In this document: one piece after another, positions 7,328 to 15,977 of the stretch | Layout of the letters: each line of letters opens with the position of its first letter | Position numbering within the stretch: the first letter of the stretch is position 1 | From: Candidatus Gastranaerophilales bacterium | Lineage (GTDB): Bacteria; Cyanobacteriota; Vampirovibrionia; Gastranaerophilales; Gastranaerophilaceae | Direction of reading: 5' to 3' | DNA length: 38,435 nucleotides | NCBI GenBank assembly: GCA_944324245.1 | Contig: CALUVO010000017.1 | Coordinates: 1 to 38,435, forward strand | Notes under the pieces: model-generated | Told to the model about the DNA's origin: nothing | Database searches by the model: none | What the model saw: the letters and a program-made list of their open reading frames with translations, nothing else | Program-made: the position numbers and the translations under genes

Positions 7328-7961
7328 AACTATTATTTCACCATCTATTTTATCAGCAGACTTTGCAAACCTCGGTCGTGATGTAAAAGAACTGCAAGAT
7401 TGCGGTGCTGATTGGATTCATGTAGATGTCATGGACGGGCATTTTGTACCTAACTTAACCATAGGAGCACCAGTTGTAAAAGCAATAAAGCCGTATTGTA
7501 ATATTCCTCTTGATGTGCATCTTATGATTGATAATCCTCAAAACTATATTGAAGACTTTGTTAAAGCAGGTGCTGACATAATCACATTTCATTATGAAGC
7601 GGCAGGCGATTTGACAGAAGATATTATAAATAATATAAAGTCACACGATATACTTGTAGGACTGTCTATCAAACCCAAAACACCTCCGCAGGAAATTTTA
7701 AAATACCTTTTAATGGTTGATATGGTACTTATAATGACTGTGGAGCCTGGTTTTGGCGGACAATCTTTTATGAATAACTGTGCTGATAAAATACCGGTAA
7801 TAAGGCAAAATGCACCGGAAAATTTAATTATACAGGTAGATGGCGGTATAAATGATAAAACTGCACAAGTTTGTAAAGAACTCGGTGCAAATTCGCTTGT
7901 GGCAGGGTCGTATATTTTTAAATCTGCTAATATGGAAGATGCAATTAAATCTTTAAGATAA
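7320..7961 (+). CDS. rpe: Ribulose-phosphate 3-epimerase
   Basis: Interconverts ribulose 5-phosphate and xylulose 5-phosphate in the pentose-phosphate pathway. The 213-aa TIM barrel shows SPSILSADFANLG, WIHVDVMDGHFVPNLTIG, PLDVHLMI, VEPGFGGQSF and QVDGGIN, which together hold the metal-binding His and Asp residues and the phosphate site. The ATG overlaps the end of rnc by 8 nt, so the two are almost certainly co-translated. Confidence 0.97.
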   Translation: MNKTIISPSILSADFANLGRDVKELQDCGADWIHVDVMDGHFVPNLTIGAPVVKAIKPYCNIPLDVHLMIDNPQNYIEDFVKAGADIITFHYEAAGDLTEDIINNIKSHDILVGLSIKPKTPPQEILKYLLMVDMVLIMTVEPGFGGQSFMNNCADKIPVIRQNAPENLIIQVDGGINDKTAQVCKELGANSLVAGSYIFKSANMEDAIKSLR

Positions 7962-7974
7962 ATGAGAATCTGTT

Positions 7975-8211
7975 ATGAAATTAAAGTTGTTAAGTATAGC
8001 TCGAAAGAAATCAAATACAATTATTTCTAATTATAATAAACCTATAACGAATTATAAGAATATTCCTAATAATACAATTGAAAAAACTTCAACCGGGGGA
8101 CTGCTGCTTGAAATTACTGCTAAAATAATCAAAATACTTGATAACTTAGAAATAAATAATAAGATTTTATTGTATAAAATAAAAGCAGTTGCACGTCAAA
8201 AAAATAAGTAG
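7975..8211 (+). CDS. Small lysine-rich protein, unknown
   Basis: A 78-codon frame starting 13 nt after rpe, on the same strand. The product is rich in Lys, Asn and Ile, has no membrane segment and no motif I recognise; residues about 45-65 (LLLEITAKIIKILDNLEIN) look helical. No clear ribosome-binding site precedes the ATG. Its composition is close to what AT-rich DNA gives by chance, so it may not be a real gene, though the position at the operon end and lack of competing frames favour it slightly. Confidence 0.4.
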   Translation: MKLKLLSIARKKSNTIISNYNKPITNYKNIPNNTIEKTSTGGLLLEITAKIIKILDNLEINNKILLYKIKAVARQKNK

Positions 8212-8247
8212 TTTTGCTGTAAGTTGATTTTTGTCTGCCTTTATTGA

Positions 8248-9501
8248 TTACACTGCAAAATATGCATAGTTGTTGATTTCTTCTTCAGTATTTATTTCGG
8301 TAACACAAACAAGCACTCTGCCGCTGTCAAGTTTTATTCCGCCAAGAATATTATTGTCTTTTAGATTAGACAAGAAATTATCGGCATTGTTGACTTTTAG
8401 AACAAATTCGTTAAAGAAATTCTTTGATTGAAGTTCAAAACCTTTATCCATAAGTTTTTGAGCAAGTTTGTGCGCATTATTTAGACTCATAAGTGCAGCT
8501 TGCCTCAAACCATTGTATCCCATTAAGGCAAGATATACTGTAGTCTGTAATGCAATAAGCGCCTGATTAGAACAAATATTGCTTGTCGCTTTTTCTCTTC
8601 TTATATGCTGTTCTCGCGTTTGCAAAGTCAAACAAAACGCCTGGTTTCCATCTTTATCAACAGTTCTCCCGACAATTCTGCCGGGGATTTGACGTTTATA
8701 TTTTTCTAAACATGCAAAATAAGCTCCATACGGCCCGCCAAAAGAAAGCGTATTGCCTGCCGGCTGCAGATTGCCCACCATAATATCGCATTCTGGCGGC
8801 TCTAATACAGCTAAAGGAAGCAAATCGCAGCAGCAAATCAGCATTGTTTTATCATCCTTGAATTTTTCTTTTAATCTTTTAACATCGTGTATTGCACCAA
8901 AATAATCCGGTGTTTGAAGCAAAACACATGCTATATCAGAACCGATTTCAGATAAATCATTTGATATTTCAATATCAGCAGCCTTTGCATAGGTATTTAT
9001 AACCTGCTTGTACTGGGGATTAACTCTCTGACAAACCAGAGCTTTTTTACGTCCTGTTACTCTTACGGCTGTTAGTATTGCTTCTGCACAGGCTGTTGCA
9101 GCATCATACATAGATGCGTTTGATACGTCCATTCCAGTCAGATTACATATCATTGACTGATATTCATAAATTGACTGTAAAGTACCCTGTGATATTTCTG
9201 CCTGATACGGAGTATAAGCCGTATTAAATTCAAAACGCGTAGAAATTTGCGATACAGCAGCAGGTATAAAATGCCTCTGAGCACCTCCGCCCAGAAATGA
9301 TGAATACTGTGTATTATTGTTTTGTGCAAGTTTTTTTATTTCTTGAACAAGCTTCATTTCAGAGTGTGGTTCAGATAAATTCAACCCGTTTAATTTTATT
9401 TCTGACGGCAAATTATTATATAAATCATTGACTGAATTTAGCCCGATTGCAGACAGCATTTGCTGTCTTTCATCTTCTGTATGTGCATTAAAATTAATCA
9501 T
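8248..9501 (-). CDS. gcvPA: Glycine dehydrogenase (decarboxylating) subunit 1
   Basis: N-terminal half of the two-subunit P-protein of the glycine cleavage system. Family segments include YTPYQAEISQGTLQSIYEYQ, FGGPYGAYFAC, GRIVGRTVDKDGNQAFCLTLQTREQHIRREKA (read in parts) and SNICSNQAL. At 417 aa it is somewhat shorter than usual (~440), with the C-terminus ending abruptly after EEINNYAYFAV. It begins 3 nt after gcvH. The PLP lysine of the P-protein belongs to subunit 2 (gcvPB), which normally follows directly but is absent here; the next gene is on the other strand. Confidence 0.95.
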   Translation of the reverse strand: MINFNAHTEDERQQMLSAIGLNSVNDLYNNLPSEIKLNGLNLSEPHSEMKLVQEIKKLAQNNNTQYSSFLGGGAQRHFIPAAVSQISTRFEFNTAYTPYQAEISQGTLQSIYEYQSMICNLTGMDVSNASMYDAATACAEAILTAVRVTGRKKALVCQRVNPQYKQVINTYAKAADIEISNDLSEIGSDIACVLLQTPDYFGAIHDVKRLKEKFKDDKTMLICCCDLLPLAVLEPPECDIMVGNLQPAGNTLSFGGPYGAYFACLEKYKRQIPGRIVGRTVDKDGNQAFCLTLQTREQHIRREKATSNICSNQALIALQTTVYLALMGYNGLRQAALMSLNNAHKLAQKLMDKGFELQSKNFFNEFVLKVNNADNFLSNLKDNNILGGIKLDSGRVLVCVTEINTEEEINNYAYFAV

Positions 9502-9504
9502 ATC

Positions 9505-9888
9505 TTATTCTATTTCGTCTTTATAATCATCGTATTCTAGTAAATCTCCCGAATCAGCCTGAGCATTTTCTGCCTCAACTTTTATAAGCCAGCCGTCTTC
9601 ATAAGGGCTATCATTTAAAATTTCAGGTGATTCTGCAAGTTTATCATTTACCGCAACGACTTTACCGCTCACCGGCATATAAATTTCCGATGCTGCTTTT
9701 ACTGATTCAACGGTAGCAAATACTTCACCTTTTGTAAAATTTGCGCCGATTTCAGGAAGTTCAATAAATACTATATCCCCCAGTTGTTCCACAGCATAAT
9801 CGGTAAGACCGATATTATAGTTTCCGTCTTGATTTTCAAGTAAGTATTCATGGCTTTTTGAACATAAAATACCGTCTGGTACCATCAT
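9505..9888 (-). CDS. gcvH: Glycine cleavage system H protein
   Basis: Carries the lipoyl arm that shuttles the aminomethyl group between the P, T and L proteins. The 127-aa product has the lipoylation site ESVKAASEIYMP with Lys64, and typical HEYL, GLTDYAVEQLGDIVFIELP and SPYEDGWLIKV segments. An AAGGAG lies about 9 nt before the first of two consecutive ATG codons. The acidic tail after about residue 110 is a little longer than usual. It sits between gcvT and gcvPA in one transcription unit. Confidence 0.97.
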   Translation of the reverse strand: MMVPDGILCSKSHEYLLENQDGNYNIGLTDYAVEQLGDIVFIELPEIGANFTKGEVFATVESVKAASEIYMPVSGKVVAVNDKLAESPEILNDSPYEDGWLIKVEAENAQADSGDLLEYDDYKDEIE

Positions 9889-9922
9889 TATCGCATTCTC
9901 CTTTATGTCTTAAGTCTTATTA

Positions 9923-11026
9923 TTATTTTTTGTAATGTTTATGTACAAAAGGTCGTTTAACTACTTTTGCTTTATATAATTTATTTCTTACCATAATTTG
10001 TATCTCTGAGTCCAGAGTTATATTATATTTTGTATCAACATATCCCATTCCGATATTTTTACCAAGAGTTGGGGCATAGCCGCCGCTAGTGACAACACCA
10101 GCCGGTTCCCCTTTATAATATATTTCATATTCGTGTCTCGGAATAGCGCGTTCTGTCATTTCGAAACCGATTAGTTTTTTGTCCGTACCGCTTTTTATTT
10201 GCTCTGTTATTATGGCTTTACCATTGTAATCTTCTTCTTTGTCAGAAGGAATTGACCACTTTAGACCCGCTTCAACAGGTGTTGTATTTTCATTTAAATC
10301 ATTCCCGTACAGCATAAGTGCAGCTTCAAGTCTTAGTGAATCACGCGCACCAAGACCTATTGGAAGTAAATTGTATTCCTCTCCGGCTTCAAATAGAATA
10401 TCCCAGAGTTTTAGTGCATATTCGTTCTTTACTATAAGTTCAAAGCCGTCTTCACCTGTGTAACCAGTTCTTGAAAGGTAAACAGGAATATTCTTTAAAG
10501 AAAGTTCTTTTATTGTAAAAAATTCAGGCTGGTCATTCACTTGTATGCCTGCATTTATGAGTATTTTGTATGCATTAGGTCCCTGCAAAGCAATCATTGC
10601 ATATTCATCTGATTTATTTTCAATCGATACATCAAGCTCATTTTTATTTTTGACAAACCATCCATAGTCTTTGTCTATGTTAGATGCATTTACGATTATT
10701 AAGTATTTTTTCTCATCAAGCCTGTATATTATTAAATCATCAACAAGAGCGCCGTTTTTCATTGTAAGCTGGCAGTAAATTGCTTTGTGTAATGCTAATT
10801 TAGATATGTCCTGAGGTACGATTTTTTGCAGAAATTTTAATGCATCATTTCCTGATACAAATACCTGTCCCATGTGAGAAACATCAAATAATCCTGCTGA
10901 ATTTCTAACAGCCTTGTGCTCTGCAATAATACTTGAATACTGGACAGGCATATCCCAGCCGCCAAACTCGACTATTTTAGCACCTAATTGTTTGTGCTTT
11001 TCATAAAAAACTGTCTTCTTCCCCAT
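9923..11026 (-). CDS. gcvT: Aminomethyltransferase (glycine cleavage T protein)
   Basis: Transfers the methylene group from the H-protein lipoyl arm to tetrahydrofolate, releasing ammonia. I chose ATG 11026 (367 aa), preceded by GAGGT; a TTG one codon upstream is possible. Conserved segments are FYEKHKQLGAKIVEFGGWDMPVQYSS (in parts), AGLFDVSHMGQ, the folate-site Asp region LTMKNGALVDDLI, and RTGYTGEDGFEL. First gene of gcvT-gcvH-gcvPA. There is no room for a glycine riboswitch if the promoter at 11059-11087 is used. Confidence 0.97.
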   Translation of the reverse strand: MGKKTVFYEKHKQLGAKIVEFGGWDMPVQYSSIIAEHKAVRNSAGLFDVSHMGQVFVSGNDALKFLQKIVPQDISKLALHKAIYCQLTMKNGALVDDLIIYRLDEKKYLIIVNASNIDKDYGWFVKNKNELDVSIENKSDEYAMIALQGPNAYKILINAGIQVNDQPEFFTIKELSLKNIPVYLSRTGYTGEDGFELIVKNEYALKLWDILFEAGEEYNLLPIGLGARDSLRLEAALMLYGNDLNENTTPVEAGLKWSIPSDKEEDYNGKAIITEQIKSGTDKKLIGFEMTERAIPRHEYEIYYKGEPAGVVTSGGYAPTLGKNIGMGYVDTKYNITLDSEIQIMVRNKLYKAKVVKRPFVHKHYKK

Positions 11027-11058
11027 CAAGACCTCAAATATTGCTATTTATATATTTA

Positions 11059-11087
11059 GTTTTAGATTATTTTATTGAGCATGTCAA
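11059..11087 (-). promoter_or_regulatory. Candidate gcvT promoter
   Basis: On the minus strand, TTGACA (11087-11082), a 17-nt spacer and TAAAAC (11064-11059). It would give a leader of about 25 nt. Confidence 0.45.
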
Positions 11088-11107
11088 GGTAAAAAATAAT
11101 ATGATTA

Positions 11108-11136
11108 ATTTCATATCGTCAACTGACTCCGACTAC
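11108..11136 (-). repeat. 29-bp dispersed repeat, copy 2
   Basis: Inverted copy of 98-126 with one mismatch. It forms the gcvT-side edge of the GC-rich island at 11108-11358. Confidence 0.75.
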
Positions 11137-11358
11137 GTCTTGGATTTTCTTCACGCTCGACACTGTCATTCGCTGCGCTATCGCTTCTGCTCATTTCGTG
11201 TCTCGCTTCCCGGACTGGGTTCGGGTTCCGCCCTCACACGGCGTCCGTCCGAAAATCCGCTCTTGGATTTTCTCACGCTCGGACAGTTTCGAATTTTTAT
11301 ACTGCACGCCGTACTCATCAGGATGCCCTCGGGTACAAGCGAGGTCCCACTCAGACAT
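11108..11358. repeat. GC-rich repeat island between gcvT and rnhC
   Basis: About 250 bp of clearly higher GC than the neighbours. It contains two nearly identical 21/22-bp direct repeats (11138-11159 and 11261-11281, differing by one inserted T), core GGATTTTCTTCACGCTCG. A hairpin forms from GAAAATCC 11251-11258 and GGATTTTC 11265-11272, plus flanking GTCCG/CGGAC. It starts two bases after the rnhC stop and ends in the 29-bp repeat. A 113-codon frame on plus and a 55-codon frame on minus cross it but lack ribosome-binding sites or recognisable protein sequence. It resembles a non-autonomous dispersed element; no transposase was seen. Confidence 0.6.
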
Positions 11359-11359
11359 A

Positions 11360-12262
11360 TTATATTTGTGAATAAGTTTTGAAATGTGTTTTTACAGCAT
11401 TTTTAAGCTCTTCTTTTGAATATTTATCTGCAATTTGTTTTGCTGTATGCAATACATTTTCAGAACAGCCTTTTGGTATTTGAAACCCATATTTTTTAGA
11501 AATTTCATTAATGCCTGATAAAAATTGTTCTCTTGCCAGTATTGAAGCTGCTGCCACTGCTATATCGCTTTCTGCTTTACATCTTTGTTCAAGTGTTATA
11601 TTCTTGCCTTTTTTTAGCAAAGCATTTTTTATAAGTTTTTCATCGCCGAATTTGTCTGATAAAGCACAATTACAATCTTTTTTCTCCAGAACATTTTCTA
11701 TTGCCCTTGCGTGACCCCAGGCAAGAAGCAGATTCAGATTTTTCAATTTTGCATACAATTCGTTATATTTTGCCGGATTTATTGTCACTACTGAAAATAT
11801 GCAGTTATTTTTTATTATTGAAGCCAGTTTAGTTATATTTTTGTCATCAATTTTTTTACAATCTTTTATGCCTGCTTTTGTCAGAATATCAGTATTAGTT
11901 TCATCAACCATAACAGCAGCAATAACAAGAGGTCCGAAAAAATCGCCCTTGCCGGATTCGTCTGTCCCTATATGATTTACCGGTATTATATCAATTGCCT
12001 GAATATCAGCAGAAGAGGAATACAATGCAGTTTCATCTTTTGAGCAGCTTATTAAATCTCTTTCTATTTTTTTTACAATATCGCTTACATCAGCCCCCTG
12101 AATGAGAAGTTTTCCGGTTTTAAAAAAGGTAGCGCTGTAGCTTTTTGTTTTTGCTCTCCAAAAGGCATTTTGCACTGTAGAAATTTCTGCGTTATCTTTT
12201 TCGAAAAATGTTTTTAGTTTATCATTTTCTGCTATTTCAAATTTATGTGTATAATTATTCAT
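11360..12262 (-). CDS. rnhC: Ribonuclease HIII
   Basis: Removes RNA from RNA-DNA hybrids. The 300-aa length and the N-terminal ~85-residue substrate-binding (TBP-like) domain distinguish HIII from the shorter RNase HII. The catalytic motif HIGTDESGKGDFFGP places Asp101 and Glu102; Asp203 (ALSDKFGD) and Asp233 (ESDIAVAAASILARE) complete the acidic site. AGG of GCAGGT precedes the ATG. The gene diverges from the AsmA-like gene, and its stop codon abuts the GC-rich island. Confidence 0.95.
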   Translation of the reverse strand: MNNYTHKFEIAENDKLKTFFEKDNAEISTVQNAFWRAKTKSYSATFFKTGKLLIQGADVSDIVKKIERDLISCSKDETALYSSSADIQAIDIIPVNHIGTDESGKGDFFGPLVIAAVMVDETNTDILTKAGIKDCKKIDDKNITKLASIIKNNCIFSVVTINPAKYNELYAKLKNLNLLLAWGHARAIENVLEKKDCNCALSDKFGDEKLIKNALLKKGKNITLEQRCKAESDIAVAAASILAREQFLSGINEISKKYGFQIPKGCSENVLHTAKQIADKYSKEELKNAVKTHFKTYSQI

Positions 12263-12301
12263 TTTTTACCTGCAATCCTGTTAATCTACTATAACATAAC
12301 C

Positions 12302-12330
12302 ATGACAGCTATTGTTATATGTTGTATAAT
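12302..12330 (+). promoter_or_regulatory. Promoter of the AsmA-like gene
   Basis: ATGACA at 12302-12307, a 17-nt spacer, and a perfect TATAAT at 12325-12330. The start near 12337 lies downstream of the in-frame ATG at 12319, which supports ATG 12349 as the translational start. Confidence 0.7.
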
Positions 12331-12348
12331 AATTATTTGGAGTTTGGA

Positions 12349-15300
12349 ATGAAGGTACTTATAAAATTTTTAATAGCATTATCTGTTCTTATAGCTGTCG
12401 TTTATTGCAGTATATACTTTGCAGTGCCTTATTTACTTAATAAAAATGATTTTGATGCTTTTATTTCTAAGTCTGTAAAAAATCAAACAGGACTTATACT
12501 TGTGCTTCATAACAGCAGTATTTCAATGTATCCGAATCTTGATATCAAGCTGAAAACTGACGATATACAGCTTTTTTATCCAGACAAAAGACAGATTTTA
12601 AACATAAGAGATTCTGATATTGATGTATCTTTTTTCAGTCTTTTGAAAAAAGAAATTAAAATAAACAAAATAACTGCCAGTGAGCTTCAATTTACGACGA
12701 AACTTTTAAAAAGCGGAAAAACTACTTTTCAAGAGTATTTAGAACAGCATAAAGTTAATAAAAAGTTTGACATAACTATTTCTAATAAATTACCGGCAAT
12801 ATCAATAAAGAAATATTTGTTTAAATTAAAAGATGATGAATCAGGTCAAAAATTCAAATTGTCGGGCGATAATCTAAAACTGTCACAAAATATAGATATA
12901 AGATATTTAAATTTTTCTATTAACGGTACTTTTTACTGCTTTGATAAAAAATATTTAAATTATAATATTAAACTTGCTGTACCCAAAAAGTTATTTGAGA
13001 ATGTACCTAAGAAACTTTTTGATATAAATTTTGACAATTTATATAAATACAGCTTTTTGGCTGACTTAACTGCCGATGTAAAAATTCACGAAAACAAAGG
13101 CTCTTTTGATTATCTTTCCGGCAAAATTAACGTTGACCATTTTTATATAATTTTAGGAAATACTAAACTGCCTGAGAGTTATTTTCATGCAGTGCTTAAT
13201 AAAGGCCGTGCTGTTGTGTCATCAAAATTCTACACTGCAAAAGATGAAGTGACGGATATCAGTGCGGATTTAAAGCTCAAAAAACCTTACAATATAAAGA
13301 TAAAATGCTATTGTCCAAAAGCTGATATAGCAAATCTTCAAAGGCTTTCTATTTCTTTGCTTGAAATATTGAAAATTAAAAATAATCTTTCAGAATTTAA
13401 TGCAGGCGGCAAAATAAGTGCAAATTTTAGTATTATCACGAATTTAAAGAATATAAGTTCAAGCGGTTCATTAAAGATTATGAATGCATATCTCCGTCAT
13501 AAAGATATTCCTCTGAATATTAATTCTGCAAATGCACTTGTTGATTTTTCCGATAATATGATAAAAATTAAACAGTCTGATTTGAATGTTAACAATCAAC
13601 CGCTCAAGATTAACGGTATAATAGACAACAAAGCAAGTGCTGATTTATCTTTAAATGCCTCAAATCTTGATATAAATAACATTATTAAAGCGTTTACTTT
13701 TATTAAGCCCTGCAAAAATTTCGTATTTAACAGCGGTAAGTTATCTTTTTCCGCAAAAATTAAGGGAGTTTTATCAAAGCCTGATTTATACGCTGATGTT
13801 GTTATCAATAGTCTTTCAGCATTTGAAAAAACAAAAAATATTAATATACAAATTCCCAAAATCCAATTAAAACTTTTTTATAAAAAAGGTAAGTATAACG
13901 GCTCTGTCACATTGTATAATTTGTCGGCGATGTGTACAAATGTTTTAAATTCTGAACACAAACTGCGTTCAGAACTGATTTCAGCGGTTTTTGATAGCAA
14001 TAACATTAATATTTCTCCGTTTAAACTTGATACCGGCAATGCACGACTGGTTGTAAACGGAAAAATAACTGATTATTTAAAAACACCTGAGGTTAATATA
14101 CAGGCAAGCGGCAATATTGATACCTCTTTTATAAAATCTTTATTACCTAAAGATATTACTGTTTACTCAAAAGGCTATTTGCCTTTAAAAATGCAGGTTA
14201 AACAAATAAAAAATGTCACATCAATAACCGCTTATGTGTTAGCAAATCCAAAGAATTATATTACCCCTGTACATATAAATAATTTTTCTAAGATTAATTC
14301 TCTATCCTGCATACAAACAACAATAAAAGGAAATGACATTTATATTGACAATTTCTCTATCTATTATGCAAAAGGAATAAACGGGCTGACCAAAGACATA
14401 AAGCTGTCGAATCTTAAAAAAGCTTTTGAAGTAAAAGGTAAAATTAAGAACTTTTTATCAGCACCATCCTTTGAAAATCTACACCTCCTTATTCTGGAAA
14501 ATTTAAGCATATCACTACCGATTAAGGGTGCAAATTTAGATTTAAAGGCTGAGACAAAAGCGGATTTAATTTTAAATGGAACATTTAAAAAGCCTTCAAT
14601 CACAGGGAATATAAATATTAATTCAGTTGATATTGAGCAATATCTGTTTAATGTGCAAAATTTAGTTATTAATTTTTATAATACCAAGATATTATTAAAA
14701 CTTGATAATCTAAAAATTAAGGACTCTGATGTTTCTGTAGAGCTGGAAGCACCTGTAAATATCTTATACGGCACAAATAACAGTGTTATAAACAGGCTAG
14801 ATATACATTCATCCTACCTTGATATGAATTCCGTTATGTCTTTAATGAATATATTCACTCAGGCAAAATACGCTCCGGGGGCAGATTTTCCGTATTGCAT
14901 AAATTCAGGTAAACTCAGTATTGCAAACTTTAAGATGGATAAAATTTTAGTACAGAATGTTACCGGTAATATATCTGCAAAGAAAAATTACCTTTACATT
15001 ACTGATTTATTTGCAAATGCATACGGCGGCAAGGCTGCAGGGAAAATAACATACAGTTTCCCATATATGTCTGTTCAGGCTGATTTGCAGGGCAGAGATA
15101 TGGATGCAAAATCCGCAGCAAATGCTTTTATTCCTCAAAAACAAAAAATTTCCGGGCGGCTTAATTTTGATACATCAGTAAATCTTTTTGTGTCTGATAT
15201 TGATAAAATGATAAAAACAATGTCTGGCAGTGCTGATATACTCGTAAAAAACGGACATTTAGGACAGCTCGGCCGGTTTGAACATTTCTTATATGCGCAG

Positions 15301-15969
15301 AATTTGCTGGCTCAGAGATTGATATATGCAAGCCTCAATAGTGCACGTCAGGCGATAAGCCCGAAAGATACCGGCTATATTACCTATTTGAAAGGCAAAG
15401 TTAACTTTGCTAACGGCATAGCACATTTGAATCCCATAACTACATCAGGCCCGCAGATGAGTATGTATATAACAGGGAATATTAATATTTTGAATAATTA
15501 TACAAATTTGCAAATACTCGGAAAAATATCTTCAGAGGTTTCTTCATCACTTGGTGTATTAGGTTCGTTGACAATAAAAGACTTTTTGGATGAGCACACG
15601 AAATACGGCGCTTCTGCAGCACGGTTATTTAATTTTTATAACAAAGAAATTCCTGATTCAGAAATTCAAAAGATTCCTGCACTTTTGCCGGATTACAGAT
15701 ATGATACAAAAACATTTGAGGTTCAAATATCCGGTGATCCTGACAGCGTTAAATCAGTGAAAAATTTCAACTGGGTAAGTCCTGCGGGAACAAAACAGAA
15801 ACTTATGCAAGAGTCAGCAGCCGCAATGAATACAAATCTGCAATCCATCAAAGGCAATACTCTGCAGCAAAATCAGCCTGAGCAAAAACGAGATAATGCA
15901 CCTCTTAATATACAACCTGTATCCCAACCGGATTTTCTGGATGCTATACCGGATAAATTCAGCGATTAG
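12349..15969 (+). CDS. AsmA-like envelope protein
   Basis: A 1206-aa protein of the AsmA/TamB-like group, large beta-rich proteins anchored in the inner membrane that bridge toward the outer membrane and are linked to phospholipid transport. ATG 12349 is chosen: GGAG lies 6 nt upstream, and the alternative ATG 12319 precedes the predicted transcript start. Residues about 5-28 form one membrane helix. The middle shows many short repeated beta-strand patterns (for example LKINGIIDNKASADLSLNAS). About residues 955-1095 resemble the AsmA-like C-terminal region (GSADILVKNGHLGQLGRF). The tail is Gln/Pro-rich. It stands alone and meets the next gene tail to tail with 8 nt between. Which AsmA subfamily is uncertain. 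Confidence 0.8.
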   Translation: MKVLIKFLIALSVLIAVVYCSIYFAVPYLLNKNDFDAFISKSVKNQTGLILVLHNSSISMYPNLDIKLKTDDIQLFYPDKRQILNIRDSDIDVSFFSLLKKEIKINKITASELQFTTKLLKSGKTTFQEYLEQHKVNKKFDITISNKLPAISIKKYLFKLKDDESGQKFKLSGDNLKLSQNIDIRYLNFSINGTFYCFDKKYLNYNIKLAVPKKLFENVPKKLFDINFDNLYKYSFLADLTADVKIHENKGSFDYLSGKINVDHFYIILGNTKLPESYFHAVLNKGRAVVSSKFYTAKDEVTDISADLKLKKPYNIKIKCYCPKADIANLQRLSISLLEILKIKNNLSEFNAGGKISANFSIITNLKNISSSGSLKIMNAYLRHKDIPLNINSANALVDFSDNMIKIKQSDLNVNNQPLKINGIIDNKASADLSLNASNLDINNIIKAFTFIKPCKNFVFNSGKLSFSAKIKGVLSKPDLYADVVINSLSAFEKTKNINIQIPKIQLKLFYKKGKYNGSVTLYNLSAMCTNVLNSEHKLRSELISAVFDSNNINISPFKLDTGNARLVVNGKITDYLKTPEVNIQASGNIDTSFIKSLLPKDITVYSKGYLPLKMQVKQIKNVTSITAYVLANPKNYITPVHINNFSKINSLSCIQTTIKGNDIYIDNFSIYYAKGINGLTKDIKLSNLKKAFEVKGKIKNFLSAPSFENLHLLILENLSISLPIKGANLDLKAETKADLILNGTFKKPSITGNININSVDIEQYLFNVQNLVINFYNTKILLKLDNLKIKDSDVSVELEAPVNILYGTNNSVINRLDIHSSYLDMNSVMSLMNIFTQAKYAPGADFPYCINSGKLSIANFKMDKILVQNVTGNISAKKNYLYITDLFANAYGGKAAGKITYSFPYMSVQADLQGRDMDAKSAANAFIPQKQKISGRLNFDTSVNLFVSDIDKMIKTMSGSADILVKNGHLGQLGRFEHFLYAQNLLAQRLIYASLNSARQAISPKDTGYITYLKGKVNFANGIAHLNPITTSGPQMSMYITGNINILNNYTNLQILGKISSEVSSSLGVLGSLTIKDFLDEHTKYGASAARLFNFYNKEIPDSEIQKIPALLPDYRYDTKTFEVQISGDPDSVKSVKNFNWVSPAGTKQKLMQESAAAMNTNLQSIKGNTLQQNQPEQKRDNAPLNIQPVSQPDFLDAIPDKFSD

Positions 15970-15977
15970 ACTGTGTA

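Noticed and set aside
11026..11358. Glycine riboswitch ahead of gcvT
   Set aside because: The tandem aptamer features expected upstream of gcv operons are not visible, and the likely promoter leaves a leader of only about 25 nt.
11041..11382. 113-codon plus-strand frame across the GC-rich island
   Set aside because: No ribosome-binding site, no recognisable protein sequence, and it runs over the repeat island and the 3' end of rnhC.
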